Shown here in pieces: positions 1 to 12,079 of a stretch of 64,000 nt of DNA. Location of the stretch: positions 138,501 to 202,500 of the forward strand of contig WPIO01000048.1 of NCBI GenBank assembly GCA_009760855.2, written 5' to 3'. Within the stretch, counting starts at the first letter, position 1, and the number at the start of each line of letters is the position of its first letter. The DNA comes from Cristatella mucedo. Taxonomy: Eukaryota; Bryozoa; Phylactolaemata; Cristatellidae. Below the pieces are notes generated by a model, which searched no databases, had not been told where the DNA came from, and saw only the letters and a program-made list of their open reading frames with translations. Position numbers and translations under genes: made by a program.

Positions 1-591
1 AACGCCGTACTAGCTACGGAACCAGCTGTCACGGAATCATCGGAAGGTGACAGCAGAAAAATAATTGCCGATCGACCGTCGACAGTTGCATAGACCAGGA
101 GGCAAGAAGTTAGACGCGATGGATTCGTTGCAACTTCGATGAGGCGTCGGATGGGGCGTCAACCGACAGTGTCTCATCGGTCGATCAGTAGCCTGCCTGA
201 TGTTTCAAAATAAAGCGTCTAATAAGTAGGCGCATCGCTGCAGTCGAGGACTTTAAAGGGAGCCTCAACGCTACATCGTAACATTGTCTCGACAGGGCCA
301 TTCTTCTTCTTACGAGCTGAAACTATGCATTTAACAACTACTCATTTGACACACTTTCGTTGCAGCACGTGCAAAGTGCTTCTGAAAAAATTCACTTCTC
401 TTTCGACGCCTGCAGCACATGTATGTATTTATTGTTCTAACAGAACGGCTAAGTTAAGAGAATGGACGGCCAGTTTAAGTTTGAACTTCTGTTGGTACTT
501 TGCAGCCGAAGAACGGCTGGCGATTAGCAAAGCCTGACGCTCGAATACCGTATCCATGAATCTACATCTAATCCATGAATAGTTACAGTTC
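1..591. other. no gene recognised; possible 3' flank of minus-strand candidate
   Basis: I see no convincing coding frame here. On the minus strand an AATAAA hexamer lies at 428-433, downstream of the candidate gene at 592-1118, and could be its polyadenylation signal. A second AATAAA on the plus strand is near 209-214. The open frame at 325-537 (+) has no recognisable feature. Confidence 0.3.
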
Positions 592-1118
592 TCAGCAAAA
601 CGTTTGCACTAAGAGCTCAGGTGCACTGGCATCTTTTTCTTTCTGTTCTTTCCTTCTTTTCCCAATCTCAAGCTCTGGCTCGATTTGCTGCATCTCGACG
701 CCAGAATCATGGTGGCTCTCTGAGCTCTCGCCGCTGAAATTTCTCTTCGAGCGAGAAACCTACAAGCCGTTACGCGTTGACCACTCTGTTACCCGCCGGG
801 ATTTCCGTCTGACCGAACCGCTTGATTTTCCGCGGATTTCCAGCACGCTGGCGGGCGCACCGAGCTGGAAATGCTGCGGCACAATGCAATCTTTTCGGCG
901 CCATAGCCTACGGCCGGCGGACGGTGACTAAGCGAGCTCACTGGCACCGCCGAACCTTTGAGCAGCAGGCCCGGCAAGTGCTTCTGTCCGCCGCCATCGC
1001 TGTGCGCCTGCATCGAGTTAGGCAGGACGGCGTCGCTGAACAGCAGTGGCCACCGCTGCATGCGTGCGGATTGGACCGCATTTCGGGTTTCCTGCAAACT
1101 CGGCTGAAACAGGCGCAT
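592..1118 (-). CDS. hypothetical two-exon gene, charged low-complexity product
   Basis: Not a recognised family. Read on the minus strand, an ATG at 1118 opens a frame (starting MRLFQPSLQETRNAV) that reaches a GTGAGC donor whose first base is 941. An acceptor ending in TTGTAG at 760-761 leads into a second exon, 759-592, which ends in TGA. Both junctions are in phase 0 and give about 114 residues. The second exon reads as a hydrophilic, acidic then Lys-rich segment (HHDSGVEMQQIEPELEIGK), a composition unlike random translation. The implied intron is 181 bases, similar to the introns proposed at 61.4-63.1 kb. An in-frame TAG lies eight codons before the ATG. The -1 donor base is A rather than G. 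Alternatively this is a chance open frame in non-coding DNA. Confidence 0.28.
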
Positions 1119-1576
1119 TGACGCGCTTCCGCAATAGACGAGCTACCCGCTGGCACTGGACCCTCGTTCCCGGACTGAGGTTCTACTGCCCGGAAACTGC
1201 TACCGGCCCGATCGCGTTGCGGCCATCGCGGCAGGACATCGGTGGAGGATTTTGCAATAGTGCGGACCTTCCATTGGCGTTCTACCATGGCGGCGGCGTT
1301 CCCACGTTCCATTGTCCTCTTGAATGAGGAACATCAATCACAATCTGACTGATTTAGTAAGCCGCCGTTTCAGGATATAGGGGGTGCGGCATGGGCAGCC
1401 TGTTGGTAGTCAACTGACTGCTTGCTGAGTGCGATTCGTTTGAGCTCCGACCGATGGCGATATGCTTTATTGCCGATCACAGAAAGATAAAAGCAATTTG
1501 CGCGCCACCGCAGGTGATGATACATTATTAACGCCAACCCGTGCTCTGCATGCAGGAGTCACAACACGCTATTTTC
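1119..1576. other. no feature recognised
   Basis: Open frames in this GC-moderate stretch lie opposite or next to the minus-strand candidate and show nothing I recognise. Confidence 0.3.
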
Positions 1577-2132
1577 GCCATGCTACCAGTCAAGCAACGG
1601 ATTGACTTCAAGCTTTTGTCGCTCACTTTTAGGTCTCTTCATTCTTTGGCTCCAGCCTATCTCTCAGATATACTCCTCCATCAGGCCAAGCATCCTACCA
1701 CCCGCTTTTCGGAATCCAACAGTCTACAAGTACCTCGTACAAACCTCAAATCCTTTGGAGACCGTGCATTTAGTTCGTATGCTCCCAAAGACTGAAACTC
1801 TCTCCCGGCTCGCGTCACAACATCCTTTGACTTGACCACATCTAAAAAGAACTTAAAAACACACCTATTTAGCACAGCATTTAGTGGGTCCTTGTGATTC
1901 GTCCTTCATGTGCTTATGCGTGCTGACACTGTGCATGCTGCCACTAACCACATTTGCATGCTGACCCTGTGCATGTCACCCCTAACCACGTTATTCATTT
2001 GGTTTGTTTATCAAGCATGATATTACTCACCATTCAATTGCATTCCCCTTTGCAGCAAATGTAAAGCGCCTAGAGAAAGATTGAGTTCTCTGAGGGCACT
2101 TTATCAAGTGCCTTGTTATTATTACTATTATG
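1577..2132 (+). mobile_element. L2/CR1-like LINE (family A), 3' fragment
   Basis: This holds the C-terminal end of the LINE polyprotein plus its 3' UTR. The frame reads LPVKQRIDFKLLSLTFRSLH and continues to FGDRAFSSYAPK, matching the better preserved copy at 17.3-18.0 kb on the minus strand. It then has the family 3' terminus (GTAAAGCGCCTAGAGAAAG, a stem-loop of AAGCGCC/GGCACTT type) and a short ATT-rich tail. It is 5'-truncated, with no RT domain, so it is a dead copy. The C-terminal frame is broken by a stop shortly after APKD. Confidence 0.85.
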
Positions 2133-2709
2133 CTGAAGCACAGCATACGTGCTACGAACCACTCGGTTAAGGCAAACAGGAAGGTTTAGCAGCCTGTGCA
2201 TCGACTGCCAGCAGGATTCCAATTAAGCACCTCGCAAGTCGTTATGCTAAACGCCGAGCCACCGATGCAGCTCGCCTACAGACCTTGAGTACAGAATGTG
2301 CTGGACGGCTCAAGACCCCGGCCCTCCTCCTCCCCACCAAAGATCTGGCTGCAAATGCCATGATGGGCTAGGCTTGACTTAAAAGGGCTGAGCTACTCCA
2401 ACCAAAATTGTTGTCGTTCGAGTCTCCGTTCATCAAAAGCTACTCCTTGGCCCCGCCCTCCCCGAAAGCCCCATTTTCCAGGTGGCTGCAGATTTCCGGG
2501 GAGTGGCAGACCTGCCTCACCTGGAAGCCGATCGAGCGCAGGGCTGATTGGTATGCCGATTTCACGCCTTGCTGGTTTGCCAACCGACCAGCGAGCTCTT
2601 TCTTCTCGAGGCTAAAAAAGGGTGCTACCTTGGCACGCATCGACCATGGCGGGCGAAGGTTGGCGCTCAGAGGGGGCTATCGATATCTCTAAGAGGAAAC
2701 ATTATTTTT
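2133..2709. other. no feature recognised
   Basis: Non-repetitive sequence. An open frame at 2408-2692 (+) lacks any recognisable domain. Confidence 0.3.
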
Positions 2710-2997
2710 TTAAAACAGTTTCCGAATGGCTTCCTTTAGAGATCTCCAAAGAAGCGTGTTGAGAGACTCGGAGCCTTCGTCACGCCGCTCGAGGCTGTTC
2801 CGACCTAGAGCTTGCACGGTGCTCGTTTCCTGGTGAATTCCACACGGTGCACCTTCCCAGAGGTGATCGCGAGCTGTCTGGCAAAAGCGGAGATGGCTCA
2901 GTCGATGGATCGGAGACGTATGACGTTTCGGTTTGGCCGGTGGTGTCTCTGAATAGCGCTGTATCTTTGGGACGCTGCCTTCAAGCCGTCTCTCCAC
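2710..2997 (-). CDS. hypothetical open frame or exon upstream-flanked by (CT)n
   Basis: A 95-codon minus-strand frame begins at a GTG, not an ATG, so if real it is an internal or terminal exon. It ends in a charged helical-looking segment (SLNTLLWRSLKEAIRKLF) followed by TAA and A/T-rich sequence. Directly upstream on this strand is a long polypyrimidine run (the complement of the (GA)n at 3021-3207), the same arrangement as in intron 2 of the gene at 61.5-63.7 kb. No family recognised. Chance is a serious alternative. Confidence 0.18.
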   Translation of the reverse strand: MERRLEGSVPKIQRYSETPPAKPKRHTSPIHRLSHLRFCQTARDHLWEGAPCGIHQETSTVQALGRNSLERRDEGSESLNTLLWRSLKEAIRKLF

Positions 2998-3015
2998 GAA
3001 GAGAGACAGAGTTAG

Positions 3016-3759
<744 letters not shown>

Positions 3760-3801
3760 GACCTAGATGCCCCGATTCGCGCGAATCGGGGCATCTAGGT
3801 C
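3760..3801. repeat. perfect 42-bp palindrome, no spacer
   Basis: Two 21-base arms (beginning GACCTAGATGCCCCG) meet at the centre CGC|GCG without a loop. Every base pairs, and symmetry stops exactly at 3759/3802 (T versus G). Confidence 0.97.
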
Positions 3802-4615
3802 GGGGGCAGAGTCACCTCTTTCCAAGTCGCGTCACGAACTCACGACCTCTTCGTAACAGTAAGTAGGTGGGCGTCGAAAATGCTCTTCTCGTGGCGGCCA
3901 GCTGATTTTGCGTAGACGCGAACCGAACCGCACTCAGCGGAACGCTACGCCGCTTGGTAGGCGGCAGGGTACGCCTCCTCCGCCGAGCCATCGGTGTTGC
4001 AACATGTCGCTCCCTCTTGCTCGCGTCTGAGGCCGAGTGGCTGGCAGCGAGTAACGATGTGTCCGCCTACTCCACCAACCCCCTCCCCGAGAATGTCAGA
4101 ACGTTTCGACCGGCCGAGGGTTATATCCATGTATTCAATCGCTATCAACGCGCGGCGGCGCAGCTCTTGACTAATAGCGATCCCCGCCCGCCCCGTCCCC
4201 GTACGTCGGTACCATCTCCCGGCATGCGAAGCTCCGATTGCTGTTGTACGTTGACGTAAGGATCTTTGCGCTTATCGTGCGTCGGAAAGCAGACTGACCG
4301 CATAAATATAGTAGACAGCGGCGGCATCGGACGCGTTTTAGCGACCTGACGGCCCCCGATGGAAGAAAAGGTTGCCATTTCACTTAAGCAGAAACACTGA
4401 AGACGCTTTTTACGGAAGAGGAATCGCGAGATGTGGGTGGTTGCGACACGGTCGCAGAGTTTCGATAACCTGTTGGCGCTGTTGGCGGTCAGCGAGACGT
4501 CAGCGAGGCGTCCGGCTGATGCTTCTGCGTTGCACCGAGCATTTCGCTCATCCTAAAGTGGAACACACATTGACAGCGCGACTGTCGCGTGCCGCTGCAG
4601 TGGCAAGCACTGACA

Positions 4616-4617
<2 letters not shown>
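3802..4617. other. no feature recognised
   Basis: GC-moderate unique sequence with overlapping open frames on both strands, none with a recognisable domain or convincing start. Confidence 0.3.

Positions 4618-4662
<45 letters not shown>
4618..4662 (+). repeat. (CTG)n trinucleotide repeat
   Basis: About 15 CTG/TGC units, slightly imperfect at the edges. Depending on frame it would read poly-Cys, poly-Ala or, on the minus strand, poly-Ser; all are open. No gene is supported. Confidence 0.95.
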
Positions 4663-4664
<2 letters not shown>

Positions 4665-4705
4665 CTCGGCGAAGGAGACGCAAGCACGGTGCCGTGACGC
4701 ACGGC

Positions 4706-4808
4706 CGAGGTCGAGGCCGAGGTCGAGGCCGAGTTCGAGGCCGAGGTCGAGGCCGAGGTCGAGGCCGAGGTCGAGGCCGAGGTCGAGGTCGAGGTCGAGG
4801 TCGAGGCC
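4706..4808 (+). repeat. GGTCGAGGCCGA minisatellite (12 bp, shortening to 6 bp)
   Basis: Roughly eight units of a 12-base repeat (GAGGCCGAGGTC) decay at the right end into GGTCGA hexamers. Period 12 keeps all frames open, giving Arg-Pro-Arg-Ser, Gly-Arg and Ser-Thr repeats, so the long open frames over it are probably artefacts. Confidence 0.93.
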
Positions 4809-4919
4809 AAGAGCTTTTAAACGACGCTATGCTCGGTATGGGGCACCTTTGATGCAGAGCATCATGGTCAGCCAGTCACCAGAGACCAGAGCTCTGCAAG
4901 TCCTGCGAGAACGCTAAAC

Positions 4920-7690
4920 GGGCGTTTCTTTTGTCGCCCGTTCAGAGCTCTAATTCCACGCTGATCTTTTGGGACGACTCCCCGATTAAGGAAATGCTTT
5001 GTAAGGAGCTTTGATTCGGCTGTTTTAAGTTGCTCAATAGCATTTACCAACGGCCATATGAAGGTGGCAGTTCTATTTTATTTTATTTCAGATGGTAGTT
5101 CTATATTCATTTTATTTTCAGGTGGCGCTATAAATGCTGGTTTAGTGGCTGCAGCTTTTGGCGCGTGCACGCTCGCTCAGGATGGCGTTACTAGAGAACT
5201 TCGACTTTTTTAATGCTTCATATTTAAAGTTTCTAAATAGTTAATGCCCAGGTAGGTGAGGTTTCAAAAGGCTCCCGTGGTGCCTCGGGCATTACGAGTG
5301 CCGACGCAGGTTCTTCGAATTATTACTCAAAATTATATTTATATACTAATTTTGGAATTTGGGATCAAAATTATAAAATAGGGAACTTTTACTTTAAATA
5401 GGGGTACTCATTTCTTTTTGGTCATTCAAATCATCTTCGGCACGGAGCTAAAGGTTTTCTAAGCATTTTTTTTATAACCTACCATTGCGGCTAAGGTGTG
5501 CAGTCGCAATAGCCACTTTTTAGGGCGCTAAACAGCCTTTCTTACCAGATTTCGCAGAGCAGTTCTTGACCTTGCGCCTCGTCGCTCCAGTTGCTTGTCT
5601 AGCCCCATATCGAAATTCTAGAGGACATATATCGATAATTTTCAAGGGCCAATGAAACTATTGGTATAGAAATTGGCACAAGCAACGAGGGTAACATAAT
5701 CTGTCTTTTAATATAACCATACTGCCATGGTGCCGTGTGATGACGTGTAAGAGTCAAAGTACTGTTTTTTCACAGGTCTTTAACTAAACATAGCTATGTT
5801 CTAAAATCGACAGATTTAATATCATGCATGGTAAAAATGTGCAAAACTCCTCAAATGATGCAATACACTTGGCTTAATACGACGCCAAATGTAAAAAGAA
5901 AACACGCAATGTATTTTACATGTCAAGCAGGACATACGTCCACAAAATTAGGTTCAAGGTCAGTTAAGGACCTGTCTTACAACCAAGATGAGCTAAACAG
6001 TATATTAAACTAGTTTAGGCCAGCTTGCGAGTTCAAAGTTCAAGTCGATCGGATCGCATTTGGCCGAGCTATGGATCTTAAAAGGTGCAAATACCACAGC
6101 GGGAAAACACTTCTGGAATATAAAGAGCATTCTGAAAGCAGAAAATTACAAATCCCGCATTACTCAATTTACCACCGTGCAACTTTGAAGCACATATCAA
6201 GGAGCATGTACTTCTTTTTACGCTTATTGGATCATTATTAGCCTATCTGTAGCATTTGCAAGTCACAAGGGGAGCTTGGTGACAAAAGGTGCTGAAAAAT
6301 AAATAGCCAGCTCTTCGTCAAAGTAAGACTATCGATTAAGGTCCAAAGTGCACGATAAATGCTTGAATGATGTGTAAGCATAATCAATCTCACGCTCCCA
6401 ATAAATTCTAAGTTGATCGGTTGACTATTATCGGAGGCGTGACATCTACAAAATACAAGGGCTGGTATTCAAAACAGGCGGTGGATTCTAAGGGATGGGG
6501 GTTGGTAAAAGCAAGCTTGACAAGTACGATAGTAATTTAATAAATAGATAAATACACACACCTTTAGCAGTTAGTCAACCTTATAACGAAGACCCTTGGG
6601 AATCACTAATTCAACTGGCAAACATGCGGCACGTGTTCGCAGTACATGTTCACTGCATCTCGTCGTGCCGTGATGTACACCGATTTCGCCTAAAGAAATC
6701 GCAGCTATAAAGGGCATAAATGAAAGTTTAAAATCACCTTAATTTTCCATCAGTAGAACAAATCCTTTGAACAATAATACTTTTATTATTATGTCAATTT
6801 TTTTTAAAGCTGACAATAAATATATTTAAATTAACATAAAAAATAATACAATGCTATCCTCTTGTAATTGCAAACACTACGATGTACTGTAATTGTCATC
6901 GAAGGAAAAATTTAAAGATAGCATCCACCACGCTGCACTGACTTACGCAGTCGGAGATCCACACAATGCAGTCAGACTCAGTACTCTGTAAGTGCTGTTA
7001 AAACTTAAAACTTAAAAAATAAATTTCTCCATAAATAGTGAAATAATATCAATATTTTTAGCAGGACAATACAGTATATTATTATTGCTACGATACCGAA
7101 TACAATCAGCTTTTAACAATACAATACACTATAGTGTCCCAAAAATATATTTTTTGAAGGCCCAAATAGAACTGATTCAAAATTTTTTGGCTAATTCCTA
7201 GTGAATAACGCGCTTTTTTGTATCAACTAACGGTGGCGGACGGAACGCGACCGATATTAGCGGATTCCCTCACATCAAAATGACCGCCACTCGACTGCAT
7301 TAGTGGTTCTGTGAGGTGCGGTGATAATCGACTCCTTAGTTGCAGCCACCCCGCGGCAGCATATTACATTATTTCTGGTAGTTGTATTGTTGCCGAACTT
7401 TAGTCACTTCTGCTTACCCATGCTGGAAGAGGCGTAGCACAAAGCGTGCAAGCATACGTATGGCCAATAGGTAAAGCAAGAATAACCTGGGATAGCCTAT
7501 CGCCGAAGCTGGGCCCTAACCCAAAGGGCGGATCTTAGTTTCGCGGGTTTGGGTTAACGCTTTTGGCTTGTTATAACTGCCAGTTGAAGTGTTTACCTGA
7601 ACGGGGCGTGCCCGTACTTAAAAAATTCTGAACTGTTTTCATAGTTTCAACTGAAGGTCTGGAGTATTTTTAAGGCTGATTAGCAGTTGT
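4920..7690. other. AT-rich region without recognisable genes
   Basis: Repeated short poly-T/ATTTT runs, stops in all frames and no coding frame above about 60 codons. No transposon family recognised. It may be intronic or intergenic. Confidence 0.5.
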
Positions 7691-7892
7691 TTACAAATAG
7701 TGGAGGCTACCGGAGGCTTCCGAAAGGCTACCGAAAGGCTACCGACATGATACCGAAAGGCCACCAAAGGGCTTCCGAAAGGTACCGAAATGTTACCGAC
7801 AGGCTACCGACATAGTACCAAAAGGCTACCAAAATGCTACCGTAAGGCTACCGAAAGGCTGCTGAAAGGCTACCAAAAGGCTATCGGGAGCT
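7691..7892 (+). repeat. degenerate AGGCTACCGAA minisatellite
   Basis: About 16 imperfect units of 11-13 bases built on AGGCTACCGAA (variants AGGCTACCGACAT, AGGCCACCAA, GGTACCGAAATG). It abuts the 3' side of the minus-strand gypsy relic. Confidence 0.9.
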
Positions 7893-8021
7893 ACTGAGTG
7901 GCGCTGCCGTCAGCAGTAGCCTGCTTTACTTTGCTCAAGCGAGCTCTTGAAAACGATTTCGCAATGACGATGTCAGCGTAAATCTGAACGGCAAAGGCAT
8001 GGTCGTGTTAATCGCTTCCAG

Positions 8022-8412
8022 GCCATTGAGCTCTTGACAGTGCGTAAGCTGTCACCAGAGTCTTTCCAGGTAGATACACGGCGCGAGGGTTACAACGCCA
8101 TCATTCGCATCAATAGGCGTTGGCATCTAACCAAGACATGGTCAAGTTCTATTGTCACCAGTAACGGAATAAGTAGCTGGTGATCAGTACGAAGCTCGAA
8201 CGAAGGCCAACCAGAAAAGAACTTACTAAACTTGTCCGCAAGCCCATTCCAAAGCACGAACCTTTTTTCGATCTGAGCGTATCTCGTTTCGGAGCCTCAC
8301 AACGTGCAGGATGCAAATGCGACAGTTCGCTCACATCCTGCTCCCCCGATTCATGGCGTTGCAATAGAACGGCTCCGAGATCATAGCTACTGGCTTCAGC
8401 ACTGACAATCAT
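8022..8412 (-). pseudogene. gypsy RNase H and downstream linker, broken
   Basis: The minus-strand frame starts VSAEASSYDLGAVLLQ, matching the first catalytic-Asp region of gypsy RNase H (normally SADAS.xGLGAVLxQ); here the usual D is E. About 100 codons later, after two in-frame stops, comes YLPGKTLVTAYALSRAQ, the conserved linker motif (PGKxNxxADxLSR) between RNase H and integrase, with the D of AD replaced by Y. RNase H degrades the RNA strand of the replication hybrid. The substitutions and stops show a dead copy. Confidence 0.88.
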
Positions 8413-8789
8413 CGAGTTTTACTGGTCGAAATAGGCCAATGTTGGAGCCTTAGCCAAAAGTAACGTCGCTTCTCGGAATTCTTTTTTCTGGTTTGGCCCC
8501 CAGTACCACACTGAGTCAGACGAGAGGAGATCGTGTATCGGTTTTAGAACAGTGGCCAGATTCGGCATAAAACCAGCCGAGGCAGTTTATCATACCAAGG
8601 CATCCTTTTGGCTCCTGCTATGTTGGTTTGATCAAGGAGGTTGAGCATAGCTTCTATTTTGTCGATAACCATCAGACGCTGCAGGCATCAATAGCATGCC
8701 AAAAGAACATCAGAGTGAGCTGGTGGAATATAAACTTGCCTCTATTCAGCATTAGGTCCGACTTTGAAACTGAGAAAATGACTCGACGA

Positions 8790-9300
8790 AATCTCTCATA
8801 TTCTCAGCCGTTGTTGAGCCATACACTAAAGCATCGTCCATATAAAATGCTAAACCTTTAATCTCACCCAAGAGGTTGTGCATTTGCCGCTAAAAAATCT
8901 CCAGCGCGCGAGTCATGTCAAAGGGCAGCAGCCGGCAACAGCAAAAACGTCCAAACGGTGTTGTAAAAGTCGTTAAGCGAGTGCTCTCATGGGACAATGA
9001 AATATCCCAAAATATTCTCGAGGCATCCAATTTAGAGAGCAGCCAAGCAACAAAAGCTGGGGTAAAATCTCATGAAGCATGTGTAGCACGTACTTTCACG
9101 AACCCCTGTTTAATTTTAGCTCTTCGAGTCGACACAAAGGTGCACTTTACCGCTGGGCTTCAGGACCGGTGCGACCAGAGAGGTGCACCACTCGGTCGGC
9201 TCCAGTGCACGTCCGACGACGCCTTTCTTCTTCATTCGAAGGAGTTCGTCCTTTGCCAAACGGAACAGCGGTCTGGGTATGCGGGAGCTGTGTGCATGCG
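8790..9300 (-). pseudogene. gypsy reverse transcriptase, frameshifted
   Basis: Recognisable RT blocks in order on the minus strand: EPTEWCTSLVAPVLKPSGK then VHLCVDSK (fingers region), then in another frame LLSKLDASRIFWDISL (the LDA block carrying a catalytic Asp), TTFTTPFGRFCCCRLPFD, and LAFYMDDALVYGSTT with the intact YMDD-type box. Frame changes lie between VDSK and the LDA block. A stop interrupts the segment before RQMHNLL. The spacing and block order are typical of Ty3/gypsy RT. Confidence 0.92.
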
Positions 9301-9556
9301 CAGTATGCTTCTTCGTCAGGCTTGAGATGGATTTTCAAAGGCCGACATTGCATTAATCTTATCTCTCTAAACGCCGGCTCACGAAGAACGGTCTCATCTA
9401 AGCTGAGTTTGATTTGTCCCATGCCCAGAGAAGCTTGTCGGCTGACGAGATTATTTCTCGTCCCAATGACTATGTGGACTGGTAGCAGATGCGATGGCCC
9501 TTTCTGCTTAGGGTTGAGACGAGGTGGCTGTACTAGCTGAGCACAGGTGTCTTCAT

Positions 9557-9600
9557 AATTAAGGTTACGCCAGCGCCACTGTATATTTTAAATCGAATAT
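9557..9600 (-). pseudogene. gypsy aspartic protease active-site remnant
   Basis: The minus strand reads FKIYSGAGVTLI where retropepsins of this class read FKxDTGAxVTxI. The catalytic Asp is replaced by Tyr. It lies between the gag-like and RT-like segments, as expected. Confidence 0.7.
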
Positions 9601-10059
9601 TCCTTCCATACGCGAGCACCCAGCAAAGTGGCGATGCCCTCACCAATTGGCACTGCACAGCCATAGGCTTTGTAGGGCAATCCACGGTGTAGTCACGTCA
9701 TCGAATTCAGCCGCGTTTTCTCTTACTTTAGAATCAGGTTTTCAGCTCGTTTTGCAACGCATTCCGTAGTACCCAATCTTTCGGCAGCTATTGTAACGGC
9801 GGTCTCGTTCCTCTTAGCGCCCACGAGTGTGAGCCGAGGTGCAGGTCCGGCAGCTTTACGCTCCTCCTGCATTGCTGGGAAGCATGACTCTTTCACGGTC
9901 TACGGGGCTGCTAGCCCCCACGACCCAGCCAGCTCTGGACATTCTGTGGACTGTGATCGCCGACGAACCACGGAGACATCTTAAATCGGGTGTATCGGAC
10001 TCAGTTGTGACTTTACCGACTCCTTCTGGCAAGCCTTCTGTACTACCAAAGTTACTTGC

Positions 10060-10480
10060 GGTCGGGGATGAGTTCCAGGGCTTCTGAAAATTTGAGATCG
10101 GGCAAGCCCGAGACCAGGTGATCTCGGATCGGCTCACCTTTCATCGCGCAGTGCGAAGCTAAGTCTTGTAGTACGAGTATAAATGCCTCGGTAGACTCAC
10201 CCGGATGTCGACAGTGGCGGTTAAACATAGCCCGCTCGCGGATGATATTCCTTCATGGTATGCAGTAGTTATCAAATTTGCCCAGCATGAAATCCTACCT
10301 CTTCAATTGATCGACTTCGCAGCTAAAGGTGTCGAATATAGCTTCGGCTTGCGCCACCACGCCATACTGTAGTGTACTTATCTGTAACGTCTTGGCCCTC
10401 GGCAGTCAGCTTGGCATCGGTCACGTAATGGCGAAAACGGTTTCTTCAAGCCGTCCATAACGCCGGCTCGTCAAATGAAG
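10060..10480 (-). pseudogene. gypsy Gag capsid-like remnant
   Basis: On the minus strand an upstream segment RFRHYVTDAKLTAEGQDV is followed, after frame changes, by KFDNYCIP, a stop, RERAMFNRHCRHPGEST, LQDLASHCAMKGEPIRDHL and VSGLPDLKFSEALEL. This matches the Ty3/gypsy Gag pattern (FxxYxxPxxNxxxERxxFxxRxQxxGEsxxxFxxxLxxLaxxC ... IRDxLVxGLxD). Gag forms the particle shell. The stop after CIP and the frame changes make it non-functional. Confidence 0.85.
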
Positions 10481-10490
10481 CTCCGCTCCC

Positions 10491-12079
10491 AGGGCTACAC
10501 TTAGCCTTCTCTTGAGCGTTGTTGGTATTTAGGACGACACTGTATAGCTTCACCGCTTCAAGAATGTAACTTAAGACGCTTCGCGTATGAACAACTCACG
10601 CTTTTTAGCAGCCGTATTATGCTTACTCTCAGTCAGGACCGCGGGCCAGCATGGCCTCTCGCGATTGCTCACATTGTTGTGGCCTCACCCTGGCGCCTCA
10701 GCTATCACACCGCCCATTCCTCGTCGACTCGAAGGTTGCTAGTACACCTGAATGCAGTCGTGGCTAGCCAGGCCGATGAGCGTGTGTCGAAGGTCAAGGA
10801 CAGCAGCACTGGTGACAATGAGACATGTCTGCAGATGTACCCAACCAAGCAGGTCAGACTCATTCAGTGAGGCCAGGGCTTCCAAGCCTCACAGCTTTTC
10901 CAGCTTTTCCAGCAACCTGGGAAATGTCAGGCTTGGAAGGCCCTGGCCTCACAAAATGAGCTGCTAATGAAAGCGCATCTTGATGAAGTGAACTGTGTGC
11001 ATCTGGAAGCAAAACCACTATTCAATGGAGCCTGAAGTTGGCCTGCGTGTACATGCAACCCGCAAGTCCAAGAGAAATGGGCAGTGCTCAAATCCAAAGG
11101 AGGCACTGGCCAAAACACGCGCATATGTATAGGCGAAGCAACCTCCTTATCGCCCGGTAAGTCACACGGAAATTTGCCGGGCTGTGAGCACTCAAAATGC
11201 TCAGGAAGGGGCTAGTAAATGCCACCAAAGCTGCTACAGGGAATCATGGAGTAGGAAAGCTGATTCATGAAATCCATCCACCCACTCCGTAAGTTGAAGT
11301 CGGTGAGGTAGCGTGGACAGAACGGGTTAGATGGATTCTGCAGTCACGACCAAAGACATTGAGGACCTGATAAAGTAGCAGCTTAGAGCAAGCGCTCCGG
11401 GCAGAGGATCCATGATCTATGAGCATGTCTATGAGACCGGTGGCTTAATCCACTGCTTGCCTTCATAACTGTACCACTGCAGGGCAAGGACAGTAAGCAT
11501 TTTCCAGAAGCCAGCTTCGCGAATGGCCTTTGTAATGCTGATTGCCAGTAAACTGATTGCAATTACATGTGTTCCTCATAAATCAAGATTATGCTTGTAC
11601 GATCGTGCCAGACAGATCACACTAATCCTTTCTGGCTAAGGCAAAGTCTAGCTTTTAAAAAACGCGGTGGAATCACAGATACACAATCTAAAAACGCCAA
11701 TGTTGACGATCGACCTTCCCATAAACAGCTCCCAGATCAGCACTTTATTTAGTGATAACTACGGTCATCTAATAGTTTACTTTTCTAGCTTCCTTGTCAC
11801 CAAAAAATAGCATTCGTAATAGAGATAAAAATTGGTCGTTTGTATAGCAACCTATAATAACTTAATCTCGAACCCAGGGCCTGCACCAAAATTGCTGAGA
11901 GAGAATAAATACCAGTTGGGTTGGGGTTTCTTATCTTGGTAAGGAAATTATTATCTTGCTTAGGCAAGCACGCTAAAGAAACAATGAAGCCACTAATGGC
12001 CACCGGTTAGTATGAACTCTGGTGAGTAGCGTGCATTGAATCGCACACGACTTCGATGGAAAAGCAGCAACAAAAAGAC
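10491..12079. other. no gene recognised; contains a hairpin
   Basis: Unique sequence with no coding frame over about 80 codons that I recognise. It contains the inverted repeat at 10867-10952. Confidence 0.4.
10867..10952. repeat. inverted repeat, ~23-bp arms, ~39-base loop
   Basis: Left arm GTGAGGCCAGGGCTTCCAAG at 10867-10889 pairs with right arm 10929-10952 (CTTGGAAGGCCCTGGCCTCA) with one bulged base. The loop holds two CAGCTTTTC repeats. Confidence 0.9.

Larger units (their letters stand above)
7920..10490 (-). mobile_element. decayed Ty3/gypsy LTR retrotransposon, internal region
   Basis: Reading the minus strand from 10.49 down to 7.92 kb, gag, protease, reverse transcriptase, RNase H and the post-RNase H linker appear in the canonical Ty3/gypsy order. 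Each is broken by stops and frameshifts. No integrase and no LTRs are recognisable, so the copy is truncated and inactive. Plus-strand open frames here (8.9-9.5 kb and 9.8-10.1 kb) are shadows of it. Confidence 0.9.

Noticed and set aside
4372-4917. 181-codon frame with poly-Cys and Arg-Ser-Arg-Pro repeats
   Set aside because: It starts at TTG, not ATG, and most of its length is the (CTG)n and 12-bp minisatellite, which are open in all frames.
8915-9540. Plus-strand ORFs of 136 and 153 codons
   Set aside because: They lie antisense to recognisable gypsy RT blocks on the minus strand.
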